From Erythrocercus mccallii (taxonomy: Eukaryota > Chordata > Aves > Passeriformes > Dicruridae): DNA of 64,000 bases. The position numbers and the translations under genes were made by a program. Position 1 is the first letter of the stretch. Each line of letters starts with the position of its first letter. The stretch is taken from NCBI GenBank assembly GCA_013397435.1, contig VZRG01002610.1, forward strand, positions 12,949 through 76,948, in the 5' to 3' direction. The notes below the pieces were generated by a model. The model saw only the letters and a list, made by a program, of their open reading frames with translations, was not told the origin of the DNA and ran no database searches. Of this stretch, positions 23,801 to 37,700 are shown piece after piece.

Positions 23801-26445
23801 GTTTAGTTCTGTTTTGGTTTAGGAGATCTCATTGCCACCAAAATCCTGAATTCTTGGTGAAAAATCAACTCCCCATCAGAAGCAATCAGATGGCAGGAAT
23901 ATGAGCATATTGTAATTGTTTCTTTTTAAGGTGAATTGAGAAAGTACAAAATATTTGCACTTTGAAATCTCTTCAGATATCTTAAATAGCAATGACAAAG
24001 TTTCAACATGTGGGAATACTTCACAAAGTTTATGCTTCTAATCATAAAGATCCATCATGAAAAGAGACATTACAGTATCTTTAAACTTCATTTGTGCTAA
24101 AATGCTTCACCAAAAAAAGCTTGATTAGTGCCAACAAAATTCCAGCCATGCAGAAATAGGATTGCTGTGTCAGGAAAGAATAGATTTGCACACAAATAGA
24201 CAGAACTTTCGTAACTGACAGAAATGAAGTTATCTGTTTTGTTCTGCTAGTTTTGCAGACCTGAAATCCAAACAAGATTACTCACCCTGTCTTCCCTTCT
24301 ATGTATATCAAGCCATTTTATTTCCCGTCAATATTTCTTCAGTGATTCCATTAATTTGGTCTAGACATAGCACATTTCAGCCAACCAGAGGCAAAATCAC
24401 TGTGCCTGGGGAGCAGAGATCTTGAGACCAGAACACCATTAATATCCGCAGCTGCAAAAATGAATAATTCATTTGTTAGTACATTCAAGTGACTCTTGAA
24501 GGTGATCCAGTAAAGGAAAGTGAGAAAATGCTAGACATATAACCACTAAAAACTCAAGACAACACAGAAGCAGATACCTGGATGAGGCTGGTGGCCTGGA
24601 TAGGAAATTCTGCAAAGTGATGCACAGCTGTGTCTGGTGAAGTGAGAGTGCACAGGATACACAAGACGGTGCTGGAGGAGGAAGTTAGGACTTTTTGACC
24701 TGTCTCCTCTAAATTCATCCTTGTAAAGCCTCTGAACATTATACATGTTTCAGAAATGCAAGTCAGCCTCTCTGTCTCTCTTTCCCCATGTTGGTAGGTT
24801 GGAATTTCTTGTCACATTTCTTTTCTATGGATTCTGCAGATCGAAAAGACATCCTGATCCCTGCGGGGAAAAGGAATAAAAGGCACAGGTGATCAAAGGA
24901 AGATATAAAAGCTGTGACTGTGGTTCTCCATTACCTTTTACTTTATATCTTGGCAAGATATTTTTTAAGCATGTCTTCTTGAGTGTTGCTGTTTTTTTTA
25001 TTTGAATTGCTTCTCTTTTGACATCAGCATTAGGTAGTAGATTGTAGGGATGCCCAAATGTCTGATAGTGGGATTTTTGTGACTGTTTAAAGTTAGTTAA
25101 AATAAACACCTGTATTATTTATGAAAGTGAAATCCATAATTTTGGCATTCCCAAGGTCAGTGATAGAGTTATAGATTTAGTAGGATTTACTACAGATGCA
25201 TTTTTATTATAATTTAGTGGGGGTTTAGGAGACTTAAAATTTGAGGAAGATGGAGTCAGGAAAAATTCTGTATGAGAAAAATCTGCCCACTATCCCTTCC
25301 ACTGGCTAAGTCAGCTGGGTTGTGGGAGAGATTATTTCTTTGTCCCAAACATGCTGAATTCCACCTCTCTTCTCTCAACAATGGGAGAATACACATTTTG
25401 CCCTTTTTCCTCTCCTTCTTTCTTGATTCCCTGTTTTCACCTACACAAAAAGGAATTCTATTCTCATCTTAGGCCATGCTTTAGGATGATGGGCAAGGCA
25501 GACGCTCTACATCCCCTTTCATGAGCACATTAATTGTTTATATGAGATCAGCCACTGGGCTGGACGGGGGTTGTCAGTGTAATGAATGGGGAAGAGGAGT
25601 CTATAGGATGGATGATTAAATATGCCTTCATCTGCTATTACCCTGCAAAAATCAACATTGTAAAATGTGACACCATTTGTTTCACCATTTATAAAGTAAT
25701 TAAAGATTATTTTAAAAATGTAACACTGAGAAAAGGTAGGAAAATGACTCCAAATTGTCAGCTTAATTTCACCAGTAATTATGCTGATGTTTTAGATTTC
25801 TGTGCATTGGAATAACAGAATTACTCTGTCATAAGTAATAAAAAAATATTGATTTATGGAAGCATCCTCACTTACAGTAAAAGGGTGACCTTTTCCTGTG
25901 TCTGAAAGTCCTGATTTCCTACTTATCATCCAATACACTTCTGAAAGTTGGTGTCTTATTGGACCTTAAATCATTGGAAAACTCTGCATACTTCTTTGTT
26001 GGCTCATTTTGTTTCCCCCTTGAAGCAAATCTGAGAGACTCAAAGAATTACTCTTTATGATCATTTCTATAAAGTGAGTTTCTGCCAGAAATAATTTCAG
26101 AGAGTTCGTTTTACACACTGATGAATGCAAAAAAAAATTTGGCAAAACTTGCAGTACTTTACACAATGTGCTTTGTGTTTCTTATATAAAACTTGAAAAA
26201 TACAAGCAATTGTAGTGAGGGATCCAAGGTCTTTGACGTAGAGATTAGCACAATATTTTTTTAGGTTTTAATACAGAGTAACTGATTCACCATTTACTCT
26301 GAAAAGCTGCTATCTTGAATTTCAAATGGTAATCCCCTAACAGGAATTGACTGATTTGACAATACAGTTATTCTGACTTACAGTTGGATTTTTTTTCTTT
26401 TAAATCATAAGTCATGCAAAATATTTTAGGGTTGATGTTGGGAGA
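23801..26445. other. Unique non-coding sequence
   Basis: AT-rich, no recognised exon or repeat. A 15-nt let-7-like match at 25032-25046 was examined and rejected. Confidence 0.45.
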
Positions 26446-26473
26446 TGTATGTATATAAATATACACACACACA
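26446..26473. repeat. TA/CA microsatellite
   Basis: Short GTAT/TATAA stretch passing into a CA run. Confidence 0.8.
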
Positions 26474-29404
26474 AGAACTGTAGAGTAGTTTCACAGACTT
26501 TAGACTGAGTTTAGACTGAAACACCTGAAAATTATGTACTGTGCTCAAAACCAGGTAGCAAAAACCAGAGCAACCAAAGATTGGATCAAGCTTAACATCT
26601 GGGCAAGACTTATGGCCCAGGGTCAAGCCAAACTTCAGGAAGCAGGGTCAAGAGGGATTCAAACCCTGTAGTACAGCTAGTCAGCAGTGAGAGGAGGGGA
26701 AAAGTCCATCCTATGGGGAAAGATCACGTTCAGAGGGTAACAGGGTCTATTTGCAGAAGGCAGAGCTCGAAGTTTGCTTCCAAATAGAGACTCCAGAGCC
26801 CAAATACTTCATGCTCCCATTGTGCACGTTATAGCTACAGGGTCTTCTCAGCCATGGTGTGCCCAGGGTGGTAAAACAGGATGGCACAACATGAACTTCA
26901 TTTCAAAACAGGCAATTTAAGGAGGAGCATGGCTACTGGTATTGTTGGTTGGATGTACTGCTAAGTCCAACCCCATCAGAGGGCAAATGCCCAGTTCTGG
27001 ATCAGTACTGTATCAAGGGCTCTGCCTGCTTATAGCCTGGAAGTTCAGGGTTTGTGATGGATAAACCCATAAATATAGTGATATTTTCCCAAACAAACCG
27101 TGGTTTTACCTCCAGTTTCAAAAATTAGTCAAGATATCTGGACTCGTATTTCCAACTCCCATTAAGGTCCAAAACCCTGTACAACCTGCTCTCCTCAAAG
27201 CAGCACAGATATTTTGTTTCCCAGAGCACCAAGGAAAAGGTGCACTAGTAAAAATAACAGTGTGCTGCAGGAGGCGCACAAACCAAAATTTTTTGCCATT
27301 CCTAAGGCCTGCATTTAATTTGCATATTACTAGCAGTCTCTGGCAGTGGAAGCAAAAAGAAGGTTTTGTCCGTAAAAATATACACCCCTTTCATTACAAT
27401 AATGCATACTATAAAAATAATAAAGTATTAGAGCAGCCAAAAAAAGAAAAAAAACCCAACAAAACCTAGGCTTCCAGGAATGAATAACATGGGGTCAAAA
27501 TAAAATTAAAAAATTATATCTTTCCTCCTCTAATCTACATTTCTAATCTGTCCTGGGGTTTTCTTATGAATTAAAATTATGTTAAGACCCAGTAAACTAG
27601 TTTAAAATATGAAAACAAATATGATCTGCAAACCACGTCTTTTTGGGCAATTGGTTTTCATTAATTGTTCCCTTCTTTAAGTTTCCAAGCAAGGAGTGAA
27701 AAAATATATATCTAGGCAGAAAATCAAAATTCTTTTAAAATGCAGGATGGATTTTTTTTTAATTTTGTTTTAATTTATTGCAGACTAACTCTAGGAGGTA
27801 ATTACAGGCCAGTTTTTGTATTATTTTTGACATTAAGCCTAAAGTTTAAACTGAGTTCCATGAAGGATTTGACATCTGTAAAGCAAGTCAAAATTATGGC
27901 CTTTTCCTGTAGTAAGTTATGACGCTGGAAGCCCTGTGAGAAACAAATTTTCTAAGAGGGTTTGCTGTTCAGCTGGACTGAGAGCAAGCCAAGACTCAGA
28001 CCACAGGACAGCAGTGTTGTCCTGGAATCAGGGCAGGTGGCTAGAGGGAAACATTGCTGGGTTAAATGTTCCCATGTGGATGTGACCTAACTGAAGAAAC
28101 AACAACAACATTGACTCTGATGCTGAGAGCCTGTGTGTGTTCAGATGTGCAGGTTGACACAACCCAGATTAGACATTCAATAGCACAGGCTCCTGCCCCA
28201 ACCCCCCCAAATAAACCAAACAAACAGAAAACCACCACCCACAGCACTCCTCAGATCTGTTCAGCTGAAGCTGTAAAAAGAGTTCATTAAGCTATAGAAT
28301 GGGTATGTTTATAATCATACAATGGTGACAGGCAAATAAATCTTAAATAGGAAAATATTATAAGAACTATGCTGTTAATAATGATTGCTCTTCCAGATTC
28401 AGAAATTCTCTTACTCTTAGGAATAACATTAAGTCAAAAGCACCTTAACTAGAGGATCACCTTTCCTTTCAAAACTTCCATGTATACCATATTTTTCTAA
28501 GTTCAGTTAATATCAAGATTGAATTTGGTATTGTAATTACACAGAGGAAAAGTCTGTTTGTTGAGAAAAGCCATAGTTTACTTCAGGCCTTCTCCACTGC
28601 CTGCTGGAAGAAACATCCTCCATGGACACACTTATACTCCCCTCCAACTGGGCACTTGGAGAATTTACTGCAAAAGGATTTGGTCTACTGTAGTAAGCCA
28701 GCTAGTCTGCTCCTCTTTGGCAACTCAGCAGGATCAAAGAGGCAAATATACTGTTGATTGTTGAGATCTTTGCAGTATGAAATGTAGGTTGCCATTCTCG
28801 GCCCATCTGCCTGCTGACGCTACAATCACCTCTTTCAAGGACTCTTGCAGGATGTGGGCTGAGCTGTAGCAGCTCGAGAGCACAGGAGGATGATTCGTAT
28901 GCCCTGTGTCAGGTGGTGAGCTGTGTGCCTCCTCACTTTGGAATACCCATCTTTCTTCACTGATTGTAGGTAGGAACATGTTCAAATATATGTGAGGTAG
29001 AGCAATGAGTTCCACCCTTACTGCTCTCTCTGATACCTCCTTCTCTCTTCCCTACATGCTGCCACAAGCATCAGATTGCACTGTGGACTAGATCACCTAC
29101 CCTTATTTTAGACTCAACTTGATTGCAACTTACTCCTTAGAAATCTTCTCTAGTGATGTGAAACCCGAGTGTATCCGTACCTCATCTGCTCAGAGGTCCT
29201 GTACATCTATTTTTTCCTAACCTGACAGATCTCTGCCTGTGTAAGGGAACTTACCTGGGACACAGCAAGAAGACACAGTCTAATGTGGTCTTCATCTAAC
29301 TAAGACAAGTTGACAGCCAGTTTCATACTTCTGCTTCTCCATACTCATTTCATGAACATTTTCATCAAAGTGCCTTGGCCTCTTTGTCTCTCTGACCCAT
29401 GAAA
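26474..29404. other. Unique non-coding sequence
   Basis: About 2.9 kb, no recognised exon or transposon. Short AAC run near 28098. Confidence 0.45.
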
Positions 29405-29515
29405 CCACAGAACCATAGAACAGTTTTGGTTGGGAGGCACCTTTAAAGCCCACCTTTACAGGGTGTCCAACCACCCTGTAATGAGCAGGGACACCTTGAA
29501 CCCGACTGACTGATC
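29405..29515 (-). mobile_element. CR1 LINE 3' fragment
   Basis: Reverse CR1 tail: 'CACAGAACCATAGAACAG', 'TTTTGGTTGGGAGGCACCTT', then a diverged 'GAGCAGGGACACCTTGAACC'. Confidence 0.72.
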
Positions 29516-31755
29516 AAAGACCCATTCACCCGTCCTTATATGTCTCCAGATCTATATCCTCATGCAGATTTGGAATGTGAACTATGGCCACAGGGAGGGC
29601 AAGAAGGTCTGAAGGGCTGCAGAAATGGAAATTGCCATCTCAGTTTTTCTATTCTTGTCCTGTGCCTCCAGAACAGGGCAGCATCCAGCAGAGAGGGACA
29701 GATCACAGCTCTGGGTGCCTGGGACACCTCAGCAGGGCTGTGTGGCCCTTTTAAATACAAGCACTATGCAGGGTTTTCAGCTTCTCATATAACACATGGG
29801 AAATTGCCTGGAAATCTGTCATCAGAACAAAACACTGTGCTCAATGAGGCTTGATCTTCAATCATAGGTCATCCAGGTGAGACTTTCAAATGATGGCTAA
29901 CTATTAAAAATAAATAATTCAAAAAATTCAGGCACTCTCTTTATGCAGCAGCACTGAATGCATTTGATCTCTAAAGTCTTGGGAGGTAAAGGAGAGGGAT
30001 AAAAAAATCTATATTCAGTTTCCCGAGAAAAATTGTTCCTCCTCATAACCATCTATGAAAAATTATTGTCTTCATTTTATTTAATTATTCCATATGACAT
30101 AATTAAAAGAGAATAATCAGCTAGTTCTGTGATGATAAATGTTTCAAGTGAAAACACAAAGGAGACTAATAAATGCATCACCAGTCCTCATCATTTTTAT
30201 TAGGACCTTTTACGCCTCTAATATCACTTCTATTTTTATTGTTTGCTGGAAATTAATTGTTTATGTCTCTTCCCAAGATGCTTTACTGCAACTCTGCCAC
30301 TTCTGGAGGCTTTACAGCATGTGCCAGGCTGTAAGTGCCACTGAAATGCTCTGAACACAAGCAATTTCTGTATGATTGAGAGGACAGTGCACATGCTGGG
30401 TCAGGACACTACCCCAAGCCCACAGCTGGTAGGAGTACACCATTCTCCAAGTTAATCTTAGATTTGAGAACCTTCTTGCAAACAGATAGATTTGGCCTTC
30501 AGAGTGGGATTGGAATGGTTGAGATCCCCAGTGCTCACTGCTCACTGTCAGTCACCACCAGGACATGTGCTAGTAATATACCCTCTTTTTGTTAAACTCA
30601 ATAATTCTGCCCAGCTATTCCTGTTTCCACCTTAAAACACACAAATGAAGGAAACAAAAGAATGCTGAAAGCATCATCTTTTCCATGATGTCCTTCCATC
30701 TGGCAGTATAGATGTCAGGGAGGCAGGAAAACCAAGATTTATAGGGTGCTTGAACCCATCCTTCCATTTCTTACAGCACACACAGATTTTTGTAAGTATC
30801 ACCAAGGAAGTCTGAAAAAAAATCCAAATTTTGGTACCTTCCTAAGAGAAAGATAAGCATTTTTACAATCTTTGACATTGCAAAAAGACCTCTAATGCTG
30901 ATGAATAAAAAAATTTGAAAATTAAGGGGTAGTGATTGATATAATTCTATAGAAGTGATATTTGTGAATATACTGAAGGACTTTGAGTAAATTTAGTTTG
31001 TGTGTTGTGATAATATCCAATAAAGGGAAACATTGTTACAATCCTGCTAGAAAATATTAAAATTAAGACTGAATTTTACATTAAAAGATCAGTACTTTTG
31101 ACTGGAAAACAGGAGCCATTCAGAAAAACTGATGTTTTCCAAAAGTGGTGCCTACTGTATGAAAACCCACATGCCCCAAATCCACTTCTTTCAAAATAAT
31201 TCTCATCTACACTGCCCCATACAGGTCCTGTTGGACTAAGTGAGCCTACAATAATCTTTTAACCAATGGGTCCCTTGTATTCCAAGGCGGTTGTGCAGGA
31301 TTTGTATGTGTTCCTTCCCAACTGCACTTTCTGAAAATCCATCTTCCACCTCAAAGCCCCATTTCATTGCATTTCCCTGTCATTCCACCTCATGTTTGCT
31401 TAGTAATTACAGGACACAATTTTCCAGTGATCAAATCAAACTGCACTAATACGTGCCCGTGTGCAGCTCACTGTGAAAGAACCCTCTTTCCACCCTTAGG
31501 GAGCTCATTATTATATACACAGTCTTTGTGTTTTTATTAGTCAGACTTATGATTTGTGTGGTAAGGAGACTGACAATATTGTTTCACATACATCAAAGGC
31601 TGAAATGTACTTTAACAAGAGCCAGCAGGTTACACACAAGCCCCAAAACACTTGTTATAGGTGTGACTTGCCCAAACCAAACCAGGCAGTGAGTGTTGGC
31701 AGAAATCATTCCTATTCTCTGCAGCAGCAGTCAGATCAGCACATGTAAAATGGGG
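29516..31755. other. Unique non-coding sequence
   Basis: No repeat family or exon recognised. A 104-codon plus-strand frame (29540-29854) has no motif I recognise. Confidence 0.45.
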
Positions 31756-31795
31756 ATATTATATATGTATATATGTATATATATATATATATAAA
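31756..31795. repeat. TA-rich microsatellite
   Basis: TATATG and TA units totalling about 40 bp, self-complementary for most of its length. Confidence 0.9.
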
Positions 31796-32627
31796 TCTAC
31801 TTCTAAAACATCACTTAATGCAAGATCTGAGTCCAGCAGAGTTTGGGTTTGGCTATGCCTCATTGAGACAATTAAGGTGTGCTTGATGGCTTATATAGTT
31901 CATCCACAATATTCAATCCTTCAGCCTCTCTCTCTTATTAGTCCACCTATGATCTAGTTATCAAAATTGTCTTCCTAATTATTTTCAGAATATAGGAGAA
32001 AAAAGGAAAGAGGAAATGCTCTGTATGCAATTAACAAGGAAGGGAAGGAGGAAGGGGTTTTTCAGTCTTTTAAGCCCTCTTAAGCACACTAATTACAAAC
32101 AATTTTAGGGACTTTCATTCTGCATTCTTCTTTTTCTTCTTTGGTTGCTGAGTTTCACAGAAAAAATATCTCCTTCATTGTATTCAAAGGGAAACTCACA
32201 TATAGTTTTCCTCAAAGTCTATCCCAAAGGAACCCAATTTTAAGAAAATGTGTCATAAACTTCCTATAATTGCCAGTGAGATCACTTTTTTTTCTCTGCT
32301 TTGGATACTTTATGGGGAACAGAGACATTTGATTGGGTGATTTTTCCACCCAGTGATTCAATACTGGGCTGCTCTGAAGCAGAGCTCCCACTGACTGCAT
32401 TGCAAACAAATTCTGCAGATTACACATCTCCATTCTTTATACAGTGTGTGATCTAATCTCACCACGACCAGAGATAGTCTTTCAAAATGGGTTTGAAGCA
32501 ACCCCTTTAACGCATTGGCACATTTTCAATTGATCTTAATGGAAACAGTGCTGGAATTTCTTTGAGGAATAGTGATATCCCTTGTCTGAAGACCATAATC
32601 TGCAGTTCTGAGAAAGGTTGACTACAA
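31796..32627. other. Unique non-coding sequence
   Basis: No repeat or exon recognised up to the target duplication of the next LTR. Confidence 0.45.
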
Positions 32628-32633
32628 GAACAG
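32628..32633. repeat. Target-site duplication, left copy
   Basis: GAACAG, identical to 33197-33202, directly flanking the 563-bp LTR. Confidence 0.82.
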
Positions 32634-32798
32634 TGTCACAGTGCCTGATCTGCCCTCCGGCTGGCTCCGGACCAGGAGCGACAGGACCTGCAGGCTGGAC
32701 CTGCTAGTGGGATCTTTTTTCCCCTCAGTTCTCTATCCAGACAAACCACTTCAGTGAAGGAAGAAAGAGGGACTCAAGCAGCATGGGCAAAAGAAGCA

Positions 32799-32804
32799 TT
32801 TATT
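32799..32804 (-). promoter_or_regulatory. LTR polyadenylation signal AATAAA
   Basis: Minus-strand AATAAA in 'GGGAGAATAAATGC', about 50 bp downstream of the LTR TATA box. Confidence 0.7.
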
Positions 32805-32850
32805 CTCCCAGTGCCTGTGCCACAAGAGCACAGGACAAAGGGATGCACCA

Positions 32851-32860
32851 GCTTATAAAG
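32851..32860 (-). promoter_or_regulatory. LTR TATA box
   Basis: CTTTATAAGC on the minus strand at the expected U3/R position of the 563-bp LTR. It could give an antisense transcript relative to the plus strand. Confidence 0.7.
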
Positions 32861-33196
32861 GGAGGAGGGTCTCAGGGGTGGGGAGAGCAAGGGACCAACA
32901 GGGATGGAGCAGGGGATGGATCAGGGGGGTATCAATCAAACTGAGGACCAACCATCAGTGAGGGGTGGGGTGTTGCCGGGGAAGGGACCAATCAGTCGAC
33001 GCTCTTTCTGGAACAAGGGGAAGGGTCCAGAGCCGAGTGACAGGTCCCGGGGACAGGGACTCAGGTGACAGACAAGTGGGAGGGAGCAAGGACAAACCAA
33101 CAGGGAAAAGTAAAGGGTACATGGAACAAACCATTAAAATATATAGAACTGATAAAAACCCATAGAACCATAACAATGTTGTTTTGCACCACCACA

Positions 33197-33202
33197 GAAC
33201 AG
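33197..33202. repeat. Target-site duplication, right copy
   Basis: GAACAG, identical to 32628-32633. Confidence 0.82.
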
Positions 33203-33937
33203 AACCATTGAGCCTACCCCAAAGCTTGGTGAGAGTTTAGATTGTTGTTCTGTAGCACTTTTCAAATTAATTCAAAGGGTTTTTTTGTTGTTCATAATTT
33301 CTCTTTTTAAAAAAATAAAAGCCAGTTTAGAGAAATCCAGGTGCATTTTCAAAAATACCCCTCAGTAGACCCACTCTTGGGGTGCTAGATACTCAGACAG
33401 TACCTACATAGGATCTGAGTTCCTTTCTTCATATAAACCAAAATCATCTGATCTTCATTTTAACTGAAAAAAATATTTTGGCCCTGATAAAACTTTCTTG
33501 ACAGAAGTTTAACCAGAGCAAGAACATTCCAGCCAAGAAAATGTTGCTTTGCTCCAAATTTTTCCATTGAATATTGACAAATATACTGTCAAATACTTAC
33601 AAACACATCTACTTCTAAAAATCAACCAGAGGAGCCAACATCATGGGTATCAAACCCCAGTTCTGTGACTGATTATTAAAAAACTTACGTGAGTTTTGTA
33701 GTCAACCCATTTGTGCCTTGATGAAAAAGCAAGAGAGCTGTGCAGCTGCAATGTGCTGGTGAAGGATAAAAAACCTTGGATTCACCAAGTACATTGGGAA
33801 GAATCATATTCCCTCCCTGTCATCCCACCACTGCAGTTATTCTGTAGTTCAAAGGCAGGCAACTAATATTATTTATCCAGGTCAATTATTGTAATACTTG
33901 GTCAACATCTTCAAAACAGAAACAGTGACTTTGGAAA
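33203..33937. other. Unique non-coding sequence
   Basis: No repeat or exon recognised. Confidence 0.45.
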
Positions 33938-34209
33938 AAGGTAGAGTGACAGGAACAATGGGGAATGGCTTCAAATTGACAAAGGGTAGGGTTAGATTGG
34001 ATATTGAGAATTAATTTGCCTATGAGGGTGGGGAGGCCCTGGCACAGCTTACTCAGAGTAGCTGTGGCTGCCCCACCCCTGGAGGAGTCCCAGGCTGGGC
34101 TGTACAGGGCTTGGAGCAGTCAGGGACAGTGGAAGGTATTGCTGTTCATGGCAGGGCGTGAAACAAGATGAACTTTAAGGTCCTGTCCAACACAAACCAT
34201 TCTATCTCC
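33938..34209 (+). mobile_element. CR1 LINE 3' end
   Basis: Plus CR1: 'GGGGAATGGCTTCAAATTGA', 'GGTTAGATTGGATATTGAG', 'GGTGGGGAGGCCCTGGCACA', 'GGACAGTGGAAGGTATTGC' and 'CAACACAAACCATTCTATC'. The octamer tail is essentially absent. Confidence 0.9.
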
Positions 34210-34211
34210 AC

Positions 34212-34250
34212 TTCCCACTAGACCAGGCTGCCCAGACCCTCATCCCATAT
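34212..34250 (-). mobile_element. Possible minus-strand CR1 sliver
   Basis: 'CCCACTAGACCAGGCTGCCC' matches the reverse CR1 block directly after the end of a plus-strand CR1. It is too short to be sure. Confidence 0.35.
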
Positions 34251-34639
34251 TTACAGCAATTATCCTTCCCAGACCATATTCCTGGAATCTGGATCAAAAC
34301 TTGAGGCTGCAACCCTGTTGCAATAGTGATAACAAAGTGTGCCTGAGATTGCTTATCCTTAACCTAAATAAATAAGGATCATCCCAAAAAACATACACAG
34401 GAGACTTTCTAGTTGATTTTTTTTGAAGACTCAAAAAAAGTTAATTTTGTAGTTTTTGCAGTTTCTGGTACCATAGCAACTTTAATTGGCTAATACTCTG
34501 CCACAGAAAACTGTCTTTGCTAAACTGTGGCTCTTGGTACTGTTCATTTCCCCTGGACATGTTGAAAGTTGTGCTCTGTGGTGTGACAGCTTTAGCTCAA
34601 CAACAGATGATTGGGCTTGATGCAAAATTGCTGGGTGAC

Positions 34640-34703
34640 ATTTTATGACTTGTGTTATGCAGAAGGTCAGACTAAATGATCATAATGGCTTTAAAATTCA
34701 TTT
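34640..34703 (+). mobile_element. Ancient CR1-like 3' end
   Basis: 'TTATGCAGAAGGTCAGACTA' followed by 'AATGATCATAATGGC' and TTTAAAATTCAT resembles the terminal 'ggtcagactagatgatcataatgg' block of old amniote CR1 elements. Confidence 0.55.
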
Positions 34704-37700
34704 TTAATCTGTGTGCAGAAATATCTGTGAAAGGATTAAATAGAAGTTCCAACATTTATTCTACATGACAAGCAAATTGGACTTAAACAAAGGTCTTTAA
34801 AGCTGAAACGTAAACACCAAGCTGTCAACTCCAAAGTTTGAAAGGTCACGCAGGGAAAACTTGCCGCTGAATAAGACTGACATTGCCTAAATTGTTCTTG
34901 CTTTCGTCAAAATTTGAAGGCATTTTCCTTTTTAATTTAAAAAATGAAAATATTTCCATTTGAAAGAATCTTACTTTTTAAAAATTGAATTACATTCTAA
35001 TGATGATTAAGATGGTCAAATATTTCATATTTATCTAAAAGAATTTTTTACTGAGCCAGAGATATATACTTTTTCACTTTGAAGATTTATTTTTTTAAGA
35101 TTCCAAGAGTTTCTCTCTATTCTGGATGTTTCTTCAATATCATAAAAATATTCATGGGCTAAGGAAATCACTTCCCTTTGAGCACTATCAACCATCAAAA
35201 CTTGGCCTTGTGATTTGAAATTTCAAAGCATCCATGCTGTTTGATGCATACTGAGCTCCAGACACAGAGAAATCAATCTGTACAGCTCTTCCTACCTTGG
35301 TAGTTGCAATGTACTGTACAGTCTTTGTTAAATATTTAATAATGAGCTGTGGTTTAATAAGGTGTATCTCAAGTAATGTTGAAGATTGGGAAAGGGTAAC
35401 AAAAGAACGTTGTGTTCTGAAACAAATGTCTTGAGTTATGGATTGTGCTGTAGTGGTTTCCCCACTCAGCAAATTGAGGGACTTTGCCACTTGGAGGGAA
35501 ATAGGCAATTGTGTCTAGCAGACATCTGTTTTTGTAACCTCCTGTTTCCCAGGGAGAATCCATTTAGAGATCTGAGTAAAACCCAGGCGCAAAAACACTT
35601 CAGTGGAAAGAGTTTCCTTCAGATTGCTCATGTTTCCACCGTATAAAAGCGTCTTTTATTCTATCCAGTGACAGAATGAAGCAAGGGTTGTGTGCAGACG
35701 TTTCCTGTTCTTGACATACAGACCATCCTATTAACATACAAAAATGTGCTTGTAGACTAAGGACATTTAGGCATATCCTACCATTTTCTCAATATTTGGG
35801 GTTTTTTCCCATTTTTAAGTCTTTTAGATCCCAGGCATGTTTAAAACACGTCATCCATGATGATGAAGACCTCTTTGTTCAACAGCATCTATAAAATTTT
35901 CTTCAATGGGGGTATTTTAAAGCCAAATCTTGGATTCTGTTCCTGGCTGAGAGTGCAACTTCAGAGTTAGAAAGGCTGGAATAAGTCTGGGTCTAACACC
36001 ATGGCTGCTATAGCTTTATGGGAAGCCTTGCTCTGTGCCTGATGGTATTATATGTAAAGCAAAACTATCAGCTCCTTGCCATCCAAAAGGGAGTGACTGG
36101 GGAGCTTGAAACCTCTGATCTTTATAAAATGCTACAGTGCTTACATATGATGTGAAAGACTGTAAGGGAACATGCAAGAGAAGATAAATAAATGAATAAG
36201 ATCAGGCAGTGTGGGGAGTTTCCAGTGCATGTCAGCTCTGTGCTAGCAGTGATTTGTACAGAGCACTACCATCACTGGATGCTATATTCTCTGGGTTCGT
36301 TGAAGAATGGAAATGCCTCCTGTGAGCACAGAGCATCCATCACAGACTCAAAAGAAGTCACTCTCTTTCCCAAAGAGATTTCAGTCATCACAAGATTGGC
36401 TCTATTTGTAAAACTCTGGAACCGTTGTGGCTTGTGAAGGGGCTATAGAGTAAAAGATACTTTTAATTGTTTCTTTACACTGCAAGGTACCTGTAATATA
36501 TCCATAGGAGAGGACACACTAGTTTTCCCCAAACTGCTGCCTGTGCAGGGGTAGAGAGGGTGCATATCATCATTTGCTGCCTACCAGGCTCTGTCTTATT
36601 CATCTCCTGATGACATTTTGGATGATCTGTACAGTCATTGCTTCAAAGGACACATTTCTTTGCCTTCTCTTTCATAGTATTGTATCACTATTTCTTGATT
36701 AATTTATTTAAAAAGGATAACAAGTTGATGCTTCAAGTGGGCACTTTGTGACCAGCCTTAGACAGTATCATCCCAGGAGGAGTAATTTTTGCATGCAACA
36801 ATGCACATTTTGTACAGTTTAATTTATCTTAACTTCATACTGAACAACAAATATCTTTGGGATAGCTCTTCTTCACCATCCAGTATAATTTGAACATCTC
36901 CCTTAATTCTGTGGGTTAAAGACCCTGCTCTAATATCCAGTGAAATAAGGGAATGGTGTCCCTTGATCCCACAGTGTGGCCTTCTGCGTGAAACAAGGTC
37001 TGCAGCTTGTCTCACAGGAGTTTACAGAGGCAATAACAGACTAAAAGAATAAATCCTCCAGTTTAGGTCTATAAAAGGGAATATGGAAGAATAATAAGGT
37101 CTGGGGTACTTTCAGCTTTCCCTAGGAGCAAAGGCCAATGGAATATCTCAACAACTGAGAGCATCATAGCATCTAGTAAGCATGCAGCTTTGAAAAAGCA
37201 TCTCTAAGTGAATCAGTAAAAAAGATCTGGAAATGCAGAAAATAAAGAAAAACTGTACCAGTAGATACACAAGAATAAAAATGTAAAATATGTTTGTAAG
37301 GAGCATTAAAAAACATGTATACATATACAAATAGAAATGGAGGTGTGCATCACATAATCGTTATAGAAAATATAGAATTGTTATCTAGTTAAGGCTGTCT
37401 AAAAAAATTTTGAAAATATGTCTCTGATCTACTATAATATTTTTTAACATCTAGACAACTCTGATCACTTTTACACAGGCACAAAACACAGAAAAGTCAC
37501 TTCACTTCTTCATTTACACCCATGCAATTGGGTTCCAAATTCAGCTCAAGGTAGACACATCCTTCTGTTCCTTGACCTCTTTTTACCCTCCCATACACTT
37601 GCTGGTGTGTGACTCCCATTACCATTAATGGCAGCCACAGTCTTACACTCAGGGTGGGTCAGACCTGTGAAAAAAACCTCAGCATGTAGATAAACACACT

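Larger units (their letters stand above)
32634..33196 (-). mobile_element. Endogenous retrovirus solo LTR, class II-type, 563 bp
   Basis: The minus-strand sequence starts TGTGGTGGTG and ends CACTGTGACA. A perfect 6-bp direct repeat GAACAG flanks it (32628-32633 and 33197-33202), the length typical of alpha/betaretrovirus-like (ERVK) insertions. Minus-strand signals lie in order: TTTATAA within 'CCTTTATAAGC' (32851-32860) and AATAAA (32799-32804) about 50 bp downstream, so R is short. The element is GC-rich, has few obvious disruptions and contrasts with its AT-rich surroundings. No internal proviral sequence remains, so it is a recombined solo LTR. Small frames across it are not genes. Confidence 0.88.

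Noticed and set aside
25032..25046. 15-nt identity to let-7 microRNA (AGGTAGTAGATTGTA)
   Set aside because: The seed is altered just upstream (TTAGG instead of TGAGG), the 3' part differs, and there is no complementary arm within 100 bases on either side, so no precursor hairpin.
31600..31745. Possible reverse MIR-like sequence around 'GTGACTTGCCCAAACC'
   Set aside because: Only one short block matches; the remainder does not follow the expected order.
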